Shown here one piece after another: positions 1 through 8,547 of a stretch of 64,000 nt of DNA. Origin of the DNA: Betaproteobacteria bacterium (GTDB taxonomy: Bacteria > Pseudomonadota > Gammaproteobacteria > Burkholderiales > Usitatibacteraceae); contig JADJMI010000004.1 in the NCBI GenBank assembly GCA_016709665.1, positions 124,001 to 188,000 of the forward strand. Reading direction: 5' to 3'. The notes under the pieces were generated by a model. It was not told the DNA's origin. It was given only the letters and a program-made list of their open reading frames with translations, and did not search any database. The position numbers and the translations under genes were made by a program. The first letter of the stretch is position 1, and every line of letters starts with the position of its first letter.

Positions 1-1123
1 CCACGTTGAGCTTGCCGCGCTCGAGCCGCCCGAAGGCCTTGTCGAGGCCGAAGTGTTCCTTGCAGTAGGATTCGCTTTCCCAGGCGGCGAGGCACCCGAG
101 CACCTGCGCGGCGAAGGCCTCGTTGATCTCCGCGGCGTCGATGTCGTCCCACGTGAGGTGATTGCGCTGCAGCATCGGCGTGATGGCGTGCACGGGGCCC
201 AGGCCCATTTCCGCCGGGTCGAGGGCACCCCAGTTGGCGTCGACGATGCGCCCGAGCGGGGTGAGGCCGTACTCGTTCACGACCTCCTCGGCGGCGATCA
301 CCAGGAGCGCCGCCCCGTCGGTGATCTGCGAGCTGTTTCCCGGCGTCACGTTGCCGTAGGTGCGGTCGAAGACGGGCTTCAGCTTCGCGAGCTTTTCCAC
401 CGCCGAATCCCGGCGCACGCCGTCGTCCTGGGCGTAGACCTTGCCGTCGGCGCCGTAGACGGGCTCGACCTCGCCGTAGTGCCCGTTGTCCTGGCCGAAG
501 GCCACGCGCCGGTGCGACTCGACCGCGAACTCGTCCATCATCTGGCGCGTGATGCCGAAGCGCTTCGCGACGATCTCGGCCGTGGAGCCCATCGACAGCT
601 TCACGACCGGGTCCGTGAGGCCGCGCAGGATGGCGATGACGGGCGCGAGGTTCGCGAGGCGGAACTTCGCCGCCGTGGCGGCCTTCTGGCCGAAGGACTT
701 CGCGGCATACCAGTCCGCGAGCCAGTTCACCATGGCCGGCCCGAAGAGCAGCGGGGCGTGGCTCATCGCATCCGTGCCGCCGGCCAGCACGAGGCTCGAC
801 CGGCCGGCGATGATGTTGAGGTACGCCGAATCGAGGGCCTGCATGCCGGAGGCGCAGTTGCGCATCACCGTCCACGCCGGCACCTTCTCGCCGCAACCCA
901 GGCGCAGCGACACGACGCGGCCGATGTTGGCCTCGTCGGCCGACGGCATGGCCGCGCCGACGATGACCTCGTCGAACGCGGTGGCCTCGAAGGGCTGGCG
1001 CGCGACGAGGGGGCGCCCGCAGGCGACGGCGAGATCGGAGCCCGTGAAGGGCCCCAGGCCCTTCCTCGCCTTGAGGAACGGGGTGCGCGCCCCGTCGACT
1101 ACATAGACACGGCGCGCGGCCAT
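1..1123 (-). CDS. fadI: Acetyl-CoA C-acyltransferase (thiolase, FadI-like), C-terminus cut by window edge
   Basis: Thiolase that catalyses the last step of fatty-acid beta-oxidation, cleaving 3-ketoacyl-CoA with CoA. About 374 codons are present from the ATG at 1123; the C-terminal part lies outside the window. The N-terminus carries the thiolase signature RTPF near residue 13, and the nucleophilic cysteine sits at about residue 90 in MRNCASGM. The motif NEAFAAQ, part of the active site, is seen near the truncated end. The start lies inside the 3' end of the upstream fadE-like gene (25-base overlap), so translation is probably coupled. The FadI rather than FadA assignment rests on overall look (long insert after the LTDP motif) and is tentative; the thiolase call itself is firm. 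Confidence 0.88.
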   Translation of the reverse strand, partial: MAARRVYVVDGARTPFLKARKGLGPFTGSDLAVACGRPLVARQPFEATAFDEVIVGAAMPSADEANIGRVVSLRLGCGEKVPAWTVMRNCASGMQALDSAYLNIIAGRSSLVLAGGTDAMSHAPLLFGPAMVNWLADWYAAKSFGQKAATAAKFRLANLAPVIAILRGLTDPVVKLSMGSTAEIVAKRFGITRQMMDEFAVESHRRVAFGQDNGHYGEVEPVYGADGKVYAQDDGVRRDSAVEKLAKLKPVFDRTYGNVTPGNSSQITDGAALLVIAAEEVVNEYGLTPLGRIVDANWGALDPAEMGLGPVHAITPMLQRNHLTWDDIDAAEINEAFAAQVLGCLAAWESESYCKEHFGLDKAFGRLERGKLNV

Positions 1124-3561
1124 TGCTTCGTCTCCTCGTTCTTCTTGCGGGACAGGTCGTTCGGGAAGTCGTCCACCATGATCACCTCGCGGCGCAGGCG
1201 GTCCGTGCGCGCCAGGTGCTCGAACTCGGCGAGCGTGATGAGGCCCTGCTTCACGGCGGCGTCGCGGCGCTCGGGGGCCGTGCGCTGCGGGAGCTTGCCC
1301 TCCTTCTGCGCCGCGCGCAGCTTCGCCTCGACGGGATCGGCCTTGATGACCGCCTCCATGGCGAACTCCAGGCGGCCGATGACGTCGTCCTCCCGGCGCG
1401 GCAGGTACATGCCCGCGGTGAGGCGATCGCGCGTGGCGCCCGGCTCGATCATGAGCTTCGCGACGCGGCTCACCCACTTGTCGTGCGGCGCGGTGAGCGT
1501 GAGCCCCTTCGGGAAGACGAACCGGCGCATCAGCCAGGCCACGGGCCGGCTCGGGAAGTTGGCGAGCACGCCGTCCATCGCGACCTGCAGCTTGAAGGAG
1601 CTGTCGTACATCGCCCACGTGAGCAGGGGCACGTCTTCCTCCGGGCAGCCGTCGTCGTGGAAGCGCTTCACGGTGGCCGACATCATGTAGAGGTGCGAGA
1701 GGATGTCGCCCAGGCGCGCCGAGAGCATCTCCTTGCGCTTGAGGCTGCCGCCGATCACGAACATGGACATGTCCGCGAGCATGGCGAAGGCGGACGAGAA
1801 ACGCGTGAGGATCTGCAGGTAGCGCTTCGTGTGGCGCGAGCCCGGGACGGAAACGCCCTTGCCGCCGGTGAGGCCCAGCCACAGCGAACGGGCCGCGTTC
1901 GAGATCGTGAACGCCACGTGGTTCCAGAAGGCCTCGTCGAAGGCGCGGACGTCGTTTTCGCGCACCGCCGTCATTTCCTTCAGCACCCACGGGTGGCAGC
2001 GGATGGCGCCCTGGCCGAAGATGATGAGCGAGCGCGTGAGGATGTTGGCGCCTTCCACCGTGATGGCGATGGGCACCGTCTGGTAGGCGCGGCCCAGGTA
2101 GTTGTTCGGGCCCAGGCAGATGCCCTTGCCGCCGTGGATGTCCATGGCGTCGTTGATGACGGCGCGCATGCGCTCGGTCATGTGGAACTTGCAGATCGCC
2201 GAGATGACCGAGGGCTTCTCGCCCAGGTCGAGCGCGGCCATCGTGAGGCGCCGCATCCCGTCCATGAGGTAGGTGGTGCCGCCGATCCGCGCGAGGGGCT
2301 CCTGGATGCCCTCGAAGTTGCCGATGGGCGTCTTGAACTGGGAGCGGATGCGCGCGTAGGCGCCGCTCGCGCGGGAGCTCACCTTGCCCGCGGCCATCGA
2401 CATCGAGGGCAGCGAGATCGAGCGTCCCGCCGCGAGGCACTCCATGAGCATGCGCCAGCCGGTGCCGGCCTGCGCCGCACCGCCGATCACCCAGTCGATC
2501 GGGATGAACACGTCCTTGCCGGTCGTGGGGCCGTTCATGAAGGCGCTGCCGAGCGGGATGTGGCGCCGGCCGGTGTTGACGCCCGGGTGCGAGGTCGGGA
2601 TGAGGGCGAGCGTGATGCCGCGGTCCTCGTCGCCGCCCAGCAGCTTCTCGGGATCGTGAAGCTTGAACGCGAGCCCCAGGATCGTGGCCACCGGCGCGAG
2701 CGTGATGTAGCGCTTCTCCCACGTGAGGCGGATGCCGAGCACTTCCCGGCCCTCGTGCGTGCCCTTGCAGACGATGCCGAAGTCGGGGATCGAGGCCGCG
2801 TCGGAGCCGGCCTCGGGGCTCGTGAGCGCGAAGCAGGGAATCTCCTGCCCCCTGGCGAGCCGCGGCAGGTAGTGGTTCTTCTGCGCGTCCGTGCCGTAGT
2901 GGATGAGGAGTTCCGCCGGCCCGAGCGAGTTCGGGACCATCACGGTGACGGCGGCCGCGCCGCTTCGCGTCGCGATCTTGGTGACGATCTCGGAGTGCGC
3001 GAAGGCGGAGAAGCCCAGGCCGCCGTACGACTTCGGGATGATGATGCCGAGGAAGCCCTTGTCGCGGATGAACTGCCAGACGTGCGGCGGCAGGTCCATG
3101 AGCTCGTCGCTGCTTTCCCACTCGTCGAGCAGGCCGCAAAGCTCCTCGGTCGGGCCGTCCACGAAGGCCTGTTCCTCGGGCGTGAGCTTCGCCTGCGGAT
3201 AGGCGAGGAGCTTCTCCCAGCCCGGCCGGCCGGAGAAGAGGTCGGCGTCGAACCACACGCTCCCGGCCTCGAGCGCCTCGCGCTCGGTATCGGACATCGC
3301 CGGCAGCACCTTCTTGAATACGCCGAAGAGCGGGCCGGTGAGCAAGGCGCGGCGCACCGGCTTCAAGGCGCCCAGCACGCCGAGCAGCGCCACGGCGACC
3401 CAGGCGGCGCCCACGAGGGCGAGCGGCGTGGCGGTGAACCACGTGAGCCAGGCGGCCCCGGCGGCGAGCGCCGCGGTCCAGGCAAGCGCGCCGGCCCGGT
3501 GGTACGCGAGGGCCCAGGCGACGGCGATCACGATCACGACCGACAGGATGGCTGGAATCAT
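1099..3561 (-). CDS. fadE: Membrane-anchored acyl-CoA dehydrogenase, FadE type
   Basis: An 820-residue FAD-dependent acyl-CoA dehydrogenase catalysing the first oxidation step of beta-oxidation. The length matches the large FadE family (about 815 aa) rather than the usual 380-aa enzymes. Two hydrophobic segments at about residues 3-25 and 29-65 anchor it to the membrane. They are followed by the dehydrogenase domain, with the flavin-binding stretch CFALTSPEAGSDAAS near residue 245, and a long C-terminal domain (DUF1974 type). It lies between the PsrA-like regulator (48 bases upstream) and the thiolase gene, whose start it overlaps. It is expected to pass electrons to ETF. Regulation is probably by the neighbouring TetR protein. 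Confidence 0.93.
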   Translation of the reverse strand: MIPAILSVVIVIAVAWALAYHRAGALAWTAALAAGAAWLTWFTATPLALVGAAWVAVALLGVLGALKPVRRALLTGPLFGVFKKVLPAMSDTEREALEAGSVWFDADLFSGRPGWEKLLAYPQAKLTPEEQAFVDGPTEELCGLLDEWESSDELMDLPPHVWQFIRDKGFLGIIIPKSYGGLGFSAFAHSEIVTKIATRSGAAAVTVMVPNSLGPAELLIHYGTDAQKNHYLPRLARGQEIPCFALTSPEAGSDAASIPDFGIVCKGTHEGREVLGIRLTWEKRYITLAPVATILGLAFKLHDPEKLLGGDEDRGITLALIPTSHPGVNTGRRHIPLGSAFMNGPTTGKDVFIPIDWVIGGAAQAGTGWRMLMECLAAGRSISLPSMSMAAGKVSSRASGAYARIRSQFKTPIGNFEGIQEPLARIGGTTYLMDGMRRLTMAALDLGEKPSVISAICKFHMTERMRAVINDAMDIHGGKGICLGPNNYLGRAYQTVPIAITVEGANILTRSLIIFGQGAIRCHPWVLKEMTAVRENDVRAFDEAFWNHVAFTISNAARSLWLGLTGGKGVSVPGSRHTKRYLQILTRFSSAFAMLADMSMFVIGGSLKRKEMLSARLGDILSHLYMMSATVKRFHDDGCPEEDVPLLTWAMYDSSFKLQVAMDGVLANFPSRPVAWLMRRFVFPKGLTLTAPHDKWVSRVAKLMIEPGATRDRLTAGMYLPRREDDVIGRLEFAMEAVIKADPVEAKLRAAQKEGKLPQRTAPERRDAAVKQGLITLAEFEHLARTDRLRREVIMVDDFPNDLSRKKNEETKQWPRAVSM

Positions 3562-3609
3562 CGTTTTCTCCTTCCGTTGTGCCGCCCCGGGCAGGGGCGG
3601 CGGGTGCGG

Positions 3610-4287
3610 CTAGTCGCCCGAGACGAGCTCGAGCTTGCGGGGATCGCCGAGCGGCGCCTTGAGGCCGGCCGCGAGGAACGGCGCCAGGCGCTGCAGGACC
3701 ATCTCGTCGTTGTCCTTTTCTCCGGGGGCCACCTGCGCCATGAGCTTGAGCGCGTCCGTGCCGGCGAGCGTGTAGGAAAGCGCGCCCATCACGAAGTGCA
3801 GGCGCCACGTGAGTTCCTGCCGCGTGAGGTGCGGAAGCGCCTCGAGAAACGCGTCCTTGAAGCGGTTGATCATCTCGGCGTACTGCGCCGAGAGGAAATG
3901 GCGGATGAACGGCGCGGGATCGGCATAGGCGCGGCCCAGCACGCGCAGGAAATGCTTTCCGCCGCGCTTCTCGTCGCGCGCGAGGCGAAGCGCCGGGATC
4001 AGCATCGCCGAGAGGATCTTCTCGCAAGAGAGCGGCTTCGCGCGCGATTCGCGCAGGTACCGGTCGAGCAGGTCGATGCGCTCCTGGTTCATGGGATCGA
4101 GGCGCCGGGTGAGCACGGCCTGGAACAGTTCTTCCTTCGTGCCGAAGTGGTAGTTCACCGCGGCCAGGTTCACGCCGGCGGCCCCGGTGAGCTGGCGAAG
4201 GCTGGTGGCCTCGAACCCGTGCTCCATGAAGAGCGTCTCCGCGGCGTCCAGGATGCGCGTCTTGGTGTCCTGCGAGAGGGCATCCAT
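3610..4287 (-). CDS. psrA: TetR-family regulator of fatty-acid oxidation, PsrA-like
   Basis: Transcription factor of 225 residues from the ATG at 4287; an upstream in-frame ATG would add 30 residues with no TetR similarity. The N-terminal TetR helix-turn-helix lies at about residues 8-55, with the PsrA-like stretch AAGVNLAAVNYHFGTKEEL. PsrA of Pseudomonas is a TetR repressor released by long-chain acyl ligands, and it controls fadE-type and fadBA genes. Here the gene heads a unit with fadE and a thiolase, and a perfect palindrome of the PsrA type lies about 100 bases upstream, which implies autoregulation. The PsrA identity is an inference from motif plus context; the TetR assignment is secure. 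Confidence 0.85.
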   Translation of the reverse strand: MDALSQDTKTRILDAAETLFMEHGFEATSLRQLTGAAGVNLAAVNYHFGTKEELFQAVLTRRLDPMNQERIDLLDRYLRESRAKPLSCEKILSAMLIPALRLARDEKRGGKHFLRVLGRAYADPAPFIRHFLSAQYAEMINRFKDAFLEALPHLTRQELTWRLHFVMGALSYTLAGTDALKLMAQVAPGEKDNDEMVLQRLAPFLAAGLKAPLGDPRKLELVSGD

Positions 4288-4385
4288 GGCGATCGAGCGG
4301 CGGGCGGGGCGCGGCGTGGGCATCGGGCGGCGATTCTCCGGGCTGGGGATGTGACAAGGGCGTCGGAACCGTGTCAAACGCTCGA

Positions 4386-4403
4386 TTCAAACGCCCGTTT
4401 GAA
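4386..4403. promoter_or_regulatory. Putative PsrA-type operator
   Basis: TTCAAACGCCCGTTTGAA is a perfect inverted repeat with 8-base arms and a 2-base spacer. It contains CAAAC-N4-GTTTG, which matches the published PsrA site pattern (G/C)AAAC-N(2-4)-GTTTG/C. It lies upstream of the psrA-fadE-thiolase unit on the minus strand and 73 bases upstream of the divergent trypsin-fold gene, so it could affect both. A second half-site, TCAAACG, lies at 4374-4380. Confidence 0.75.
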
Positions 4404-4476
4404 ACTATCCTAGGGCCCGCGCCGGGCCGCTGTCAAATCCCCGGCGACCTCCCGACCGGCTACACTCGCCCGCGCC

Positions 4477-5268
4477 ATGATCCGAACCGCCCTCGCCGCC
4501 GTCCTCGCCCTTGCCGTCGCCCCGGCCTCCGCCCTGCTGCTCCGGCCCGACCGGGACGACGCCGAATACCTCGATTTCGCCACGCGCTACCCCGCCGCGG
4601 TCCGCCTCGATGCCCCGGTGGGCGGCGGCGTGCTCATCTCGCCGCGGTGGGTGCTCACGGCGGCGCACGTCGTCGAACCCCTGCGGGCAACGCCCGGCCG
4701 GATGCAGGTCGTGGTCGGCGGCAAGGCCCGCGAGGTGCAGGCCGTGTATGTCCACCCGGACTGGAAGCGCGGCCGCGAGGCGGACCTCGCCCTGGTGCAC
4801 CTGCGCATCCCGGTGGAAGACGTCGAGCCCGCCAACGTCTACCGGGGAACCGACGAGGCGGGCCAGACGGCGCGCATCGTCGGCCACGGCATGTCGGGAC
4901 GCATCGGCGAGAAGGCCGCCACGCCCGCCGATCGCAAGCCGCGCGTGGGCCTGAACACGGTGGACCGCCTCGAACCGCTCGCCTTCGGGCTCAAGGTGAA
5001 GGGGCCCGACGAGGCCTCCGACCTGCAGGGGGTGTTTTCCGCGGGAGACCGGGGCGGGCCGGCCTTCATCGAAGTGGAGCGCGAGCCCTTTCTCGTCGGC
5101 ATCGGCATCGGGACCGAGGACGCCAGTGGCGACGGGATCGCCGGCAACGTCGGCGACTGGGACCTGTTCGTGCGCGTCTCCGCCTTCCGCGAGTGGATCA
5201 ACCAGGCCACCGCGAAGGCGGCCGCGGACGAGGCGGCGGAGGCCGTGGGGGATACCGAGCGGCGCTAG
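4477..5268 (+). CDS. Secreted trypsin-fold (S1) protein with catalytic Ser replaced by Arg
   Basis: A 263-residue protein with a signal peptide (residues 1-19, cleavage likely after ASA). The S1 fold is shown by LTAAHVV with the catalytic His at residue 64, EADLALVHL with the Asp at 103, and the oxyanion-loop sequence SAGDRGGPAF. In active S1 peptidases the last motif is GDSGGP. Here the nucleophile position (residue 192, codon CGG at 5050-5052) is arginine, so ordinary peptidase activity is not expected. Such pseudo-proteases can act as binding or inhibitory proteins, but no function can be assigned here. Reading frame and codon use look normal, so it is not a decayed gene. It overlaps the convergent metY gene by four bases. 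Confidence 0.85.
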   Translation: MIRTALAAVLALAVAPASALLLRPDRDDAEYLDFATRYPAAVRLDAPVGGGVLISPRWVLTAAHVVEPLRATPGRMQVVVGGKAREVQAVYVHPDWKRGREADLALVHLRIPVEDVEPANVYRGTDEAGQTARIVGHGMSGRIGEKAATPADRKPRVGLNTVDRLEPLAFGLKVKGPDEASDLQGVFSAGDRGGPAFIEVEREPFLVGIGIGTEDASGDGIAGNVGDWDLFVRVSAFREWINQATAKAAADEAAEAVGDTERR

Positions 5269-6539
5269 CCGAGCGCCTGCCCGAGATCCCAGAGGATGTC
5301 GTCGAGGCTTTCCAGCCCGATCGACAGGCGCACCATGTCGGGCGGCACGCCGGCCTTCACCTGGTCGGCTTCCGAAAGCTGCCGGTGCGTGGTGGAGGCC
5401 GGGTGGATCACCAGCGACTTCGCATCGCCGATGTTCGCCAGGTGGCTCACGAACTGCAGCCCCTCGATGAACTTCACGCCCGCCTCGAAGCCGCCCTTGA
5501 TGCCGAAGGAAAGCAGGGCGCCGGCTCCCCGGGGCATGTAGCGCTGCGCGAGGGCGTGGTACCGGTTGCCCTCGAGGCCCGGGAAGTTGACCCAGGCCAC
5601 CTTCGGATGAGCCTTGAGGTACTCCGCGACGCCGATCGCGTTGGCGCAGTGCCGGTCCATGCGCACCGGCAGCGTCTCGAGCCCCTGCAGCAGCATCCAG
5701 GCGTTGAAGGGCGAGATCGTGGGCCCGAAGACGCGCAGCACCTCCATGCGCGCCTTCATCGTGAAGCCGAAGTCGCCGAAGGTCTCGAAGAAGCGCACGC
5801 CGTGGTAACCGGCCGAGGGCTCCGTCATCGACGGGAACTTGCCGTTGTCCCAGGGAAACCTGCCGCTTTCGACCACCACGCCGCCCATCGTCGTGCCGTG
5901 GCCGCCGATGAACTTGGTGGCCGAGTGCACCACGATGTCCGCGCCGTGCTTCAGCGGCTGGCACAGGTAGGGCGAGGCGGCCGTGTTGTCCACGATGAGC
6001 GGAACGCCCGCATCGCGCGCGACGGCGCCCACGGCCGCGATGTCGATCACGTTGAGCGCGGGGTTGCCCAGCGTCTCGGAGAAGATCGCCTTCGTGTTGG
6101 GACGGATGGCCGCGCGGAAATTCGCCGCGTCGTCCGGGTCGACGAACGTCGTCTCGATGCCCAGCCGCGGGAAATTCACCGCGAACATCGAGTGCGTCCC
6201 GCCGTAGAGCCGCGAGGACGACACGATGTGGTCGCCCGCATGGCAGATGTTGAGGAGCGCCACCATCTCCGCGGCCTGGCCGGTGGCGGTGGCCACGGCG
6301 GCACGGCCGCCCTCGAGGGCGGCCATGCGCTCCTCGAACACGGCGGTCGTCGGGTTCGACAGCCGCGTGTAGACGTTGCCGAAGGTCTGCAGGTTGAACA
6401 GGCTCGCGGCGTGCTCCGCGCTGTCGAACACGAACGACGTGCTCTGGTAGAGCGGCACGGCACGCGCGCCGGTTTCCCGGTCGGGAATCTGGCCCGCGTG
6501 CAGCGCGAGCGTCTCGAAGCCGAACGCGCGGTCGGCCAT
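5265..6539 (-). CDS. metY: O-acetylhomoserine sulfhydrylase (PLP enzyme)
   Basis: Makes homocysteine from O-acetylhomoserine and sulfide in methionine synthesis. The 424-residue length is typical of the MetY branch of the Cys/Met metabolism PLP family. Visible motifs are the N-terminal FETLALHAGQ and YTRLSNPT, and the PLP-binding lysine in HSATKFIGGHG near the middle. The extra length between the lysine and the C-terminal third (SGRFPWDNGKFP onward) separates MetY from shorter cystathionine gamma-synthases. It is transcribed away from the SPFH/NfeD pair on the same strand, with only 3 bases to the SPFH stop, so it may be the last gene of that transcript. Confidence 0.95.
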   Translation of the reverse strand: MADRAFGFETLALHAGQIPDRETGARAVPLYQSTSFVFDSAEHAASLFNLQTFGNVYTRLSNPTTAVFEERMAALEGGRAAVATATGQAAEMVALLNICHAGDHIVSSSRLYGGTHSMFAVNFPRLGIETTFVDPDDAANFRAAIRPNTKAIFSETLGNPALNVIDIAAVGAVARDAGVPLIVDNTAASPYLCQPLKHGADIVVHSATKFIGGHGTTMGGVVVESGRFPWDNGKFPSMTEPSAGYHGVRFFETFGDFGFTMKARMEVLRVFGPTISPFNAWMLLQGLETLPVRMDRHCANAIGVAEYLKAHPKVAWVNFPGLEGNRYHALAQRYMPRGAGALLSFGIKGGFEAGVKFIEGLQFVSHLANIGDAKSLVIHPASTTHRQLSEADQVKAGVPPDMVRLSIGLESLDDILWDLGQALG

Positions 6540-6542
6540 CGG

Positions 6543-7538
6543 CTACTTCGGCGCGTCGGAGGACTTCTTCGTCCGGTCGAGCACGGTCATCGCGGTGGAG
6601 ACGAAGGTCGACACGTCCGTGAGGTTCGCCGGCACGATGAGGGTGTTGCCCGTCTTCGCGAGCCCCGCGAAGGCCTCGACGTACTTCTCGGCCACCTTGA
6701 GGTTCGCCGCGAGCATCCCGCCCTCCTCGCCGATGGCCGCGGCCACCTGCCGCACCGCGGAAGCGGTCGCCTCGGCCACCGTGGTGAGCGCGAGCGCCTC
6801 CCCCTGTGCCTTGTTGATGGCGGCCGTCTTGTCGCCCTCGGACTCGAGCACCTTGGCCTGCTTGGCGCCGTCGGCGATGTTGATCTCCTGCTGGCGCTGG
6901 CCCTCGCTCTTCGCGATGAGGGCGCGCTTCTCGCGCTCGGCCGTGATCTGCGCCTGCATCGAGCGCAGGATCGCCTCGGGCGGGGTGAGGCTCTTGATCT
7001 CGTAGCGCAGCACCTTGATGCCCCAGGTGCGCCCCGCCTCGTCGAGCACCGAGACCACCTTGTGGTTGATCTCGTCGCGGCTCTCGAACGTCTTGTCGAG
7101 CTCCATCTTGCCGACCTCGCTGCGCAGCGCCGTCTGCGCGAGCTGCGTGATGGCGAGCACGTAGTCGCTGGTGCCGTAGCTCGCGAGCCGCGGGTCGATC
7201 ACCTGGAAATAGATGATGCCGTCCACCGCGAGCTGGGTGTTGTCCTTCGTGATGCAGACCTGCTCGGGCACGTCGAGCGGCACCTCCTTGAGCGAGTGGC
7301 GGTAGGCCACGCGGTCGACGAAGGGCACGATGAGGTTCAGGCCCGGCTGCAGGGACTCGTGGAACTTGCCCAGGCGCTCGACCACCCAGGCGTTCTGCTG
7401 CGGCACCACGCGCACGCCCTCGATGATGAACACCACGATCATCGCGACGAGGAAGGTGGCGACCGTGACGCCGACGCTCTGCGTGGTGAACGCGGCGGCG
7501 ATGGCGAGGATGAAGGCGACGAGGACTTTCCAGAACAT
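6543..7538 (-). CDS. SPFH/stomatin-like membrane protease-associated protein (QmcA type)
   Basis: A 331-residue inner-membrane protein. Hydrophobic residues at about 3-40 form one or two membrane segments, followed by the SPFH (band 7) domain starting at QQNAWVVERLGKF. A long Ala/Glu/Lys-rich helical region from about residue 190 (EREKRALIAKSEGQRQQEI) is the coiled coil typical of stomatins and QmcA. These proteins form large membrane rings that organise microdomains and often pair with NfeD proteins. The NfeD partner is immediately upstream, with a 22-base gap, on the same strand. Confidence 0.93.
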   Translation of the reverse strand: MFWKVLVAFILAIAAAFTTQSVGVTVATFLVAMIVVFIIEGVRVVPQQNAWVVERLGKFHESLQPGLNLIVPFVDRVAYRHSLKEVPLDVPEQVCITKDNTQLAVDGIIYFQVIDPRLASYGTSDYVLAITQLAQTALRSEVGKMELDKTFESRDEINHKVVSVLDEAGRTWGIKVLRYEIKSLTPPEAILRSMQAQITAEREKRALIAKSEGQRQQEINIADGAKQAKVLESEGDKTAAINKAQGEALALTTVAEATASAVRQVAAAIGEEGGMLAANLKVAEKYVEAFAGLAKTGNTLIVPANLTDVSTFVSTAMTVLDRTKKSSDAPK

Positions 7539-7560
7539 GGCGGTCTCCCTGGGGGTTGCG

Positions 7561-7995
7561 TTACGGGGATGCCGGCGCCGCGCCCACGAGGAGCGTGTTG
7601 CCGTCCTGCCCGGTGACGTAGAGCGTGGCGCCCGCCTCGGGGCGGCTGCCGTCGGCGATCCGGGCGTCCCACGATGCGCCGCGGTATTTCACGCGGGCCA
7701 AGCCGCCGCCGGCGTTCGTCCAGGCCTCGAGGACCACGGGCTGGCCGAGGTCCAGGAGGTTGTCCTTCGCGCCCGACTTCTGGTGCGACTTGTGCCACTG
7801 GCGCACGAGGCCGGTGCCCACGAGCGCGACCGCGCAGGCGCCGACCGCCTGCGCGAGAACCGCGCCGCCCAGCCAGGCGACGAGCGCCCCGGCGAAGGCA
7901 CCCACGCCGATCACGAGCAGGTAGAAGGTTCCGGTGAGCAGCTCCACGGTGACGAGCAGGAATCCGGCGATGATCCAGGCGAGATACGGTTCCAT
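7561..7995 (-). CDS. NfeD-family membrane protein (short form)
   Basis: A 144-residue short NfeD protein. Hydrophobic segments at about residues 5-60 form two or three membrane helices. The soluble C-terminal part (about 75-140), with LGQPVVLEAW and GATLYVTGQDGNTLLV, has the look of the NfeDC OB-fold. Short NfeD proteins are almost always encoded beside an SPFH protein, as here, and the pair is thought to act together in the membrane. The long ClpP-like peptidase domain of NfeD1b is absent. Confidence 0.9.
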   Translation of the reverse strand: MEPYLAWIIAGFLLVTVELLTGTFYLLVIGVGAFAGALVAWLGGAVLAQAVGACAVALVGTGLVRQWHKSHQKSGAKDNLLDLGQPVVLEAWTNAGGGLARVKYRGASWDARIADGSRPEAGATLYVTGQDGNTLLVGAAPASP

Positions 7996-8065
7996 GGGGC
8001 CCTCGGCGGGTCTGGGGATCGAGGTGGGGGATTCTACGGGAGGGGCGCGCCGCGCGTATGACCGC

Positions 8066-8533
8066 TCAGGCGGGGCGCTTGGCCGAGATGACCTTGGTAT
8101 CCACGCCGCACCAGCCGAGCCCGCCGAAGAGCCGCGCGTGCTCGATCTTCACGCAGCGGTCCTCGACGACCTCGAGCCCGGCGGCCTCCGCCTTCGCCCT
8201 CGCGGCCGCGTTCGAGACGCCCAGCTGCATCCACAGCACCTTCGCCCCGATGGCGATGGCCTCGTCGGCGAGGGCGGGGATCTCCTCGCTGCGACGGAAG
8301 CAGTCGACGATGCCCACCGGCTCCGGGATGTCCCGCAGGGACTTGTAGCACTTCTCGCCGAGCACCGATTCGTACTGGGGGTTCACCGGGATCACGCGGT
8401 AGCCGTGTTCCTGCATGTACTTGGCCGCGAAGAAGCTCGGGCGATACCAGTTGGCGGACAACCCGACGACGGCGATCGTCCGGTGGTCGCTCAGGATGCG
8501 GCGCAGCGTGCTGATGTCGTCCATGGGATCCAT
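8066..8533 (-). CDS. CoA-binding (Rossmann) domain protein, YccU-like
   Basis: A 155-residue single-domain protein of the CoA_binding_2 family. The nucleotide-binding loop VVGLSANWYRPS follows the first strand near residue 22, then GYRVIPVNPQY and VDCFRRSEEIP, and LWMQLGVSN near residue 110. These are diagnostic of the family related to the CoA-binding domain of succinyl-CoA synthetase. The biological role of the single-domain version is not established. A second ATG at codon 4 could be the true start. The divergent hydrolase gene starts only 14 bases away, leaving little room for two independent promoters. Confidence 0.88.
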   Translation of the reverse strand: MDPMDDISTLRRILSDHRTIAVVGLSANWYRPSFFAAKYMQEHGYRVIPVNPQYESVLGEKCYKSLRDIPEPVGIVDCFRRSEEIPALADEAIAIGAKVLWMQLGVSNAAARAKAEAAGLEVVEDRCVKIEHARLFGGLGWCGVDTKVISAKRPA

Positions 8534-8547
8534 GAGAAACTCGGGCG

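Noticed and set aside
1123..4413. A 1096-residue plus-strand frame opposite fadE and psrA, and similar long frames opposite tsaD, rpoD, secA and ftsZ
   Set aside because: These are antisense shadows created by high GC with strong third-position bias; they are rich in Arg, Ala, His and Glu and resemble no family, while the opposite strand encodes clear genes.
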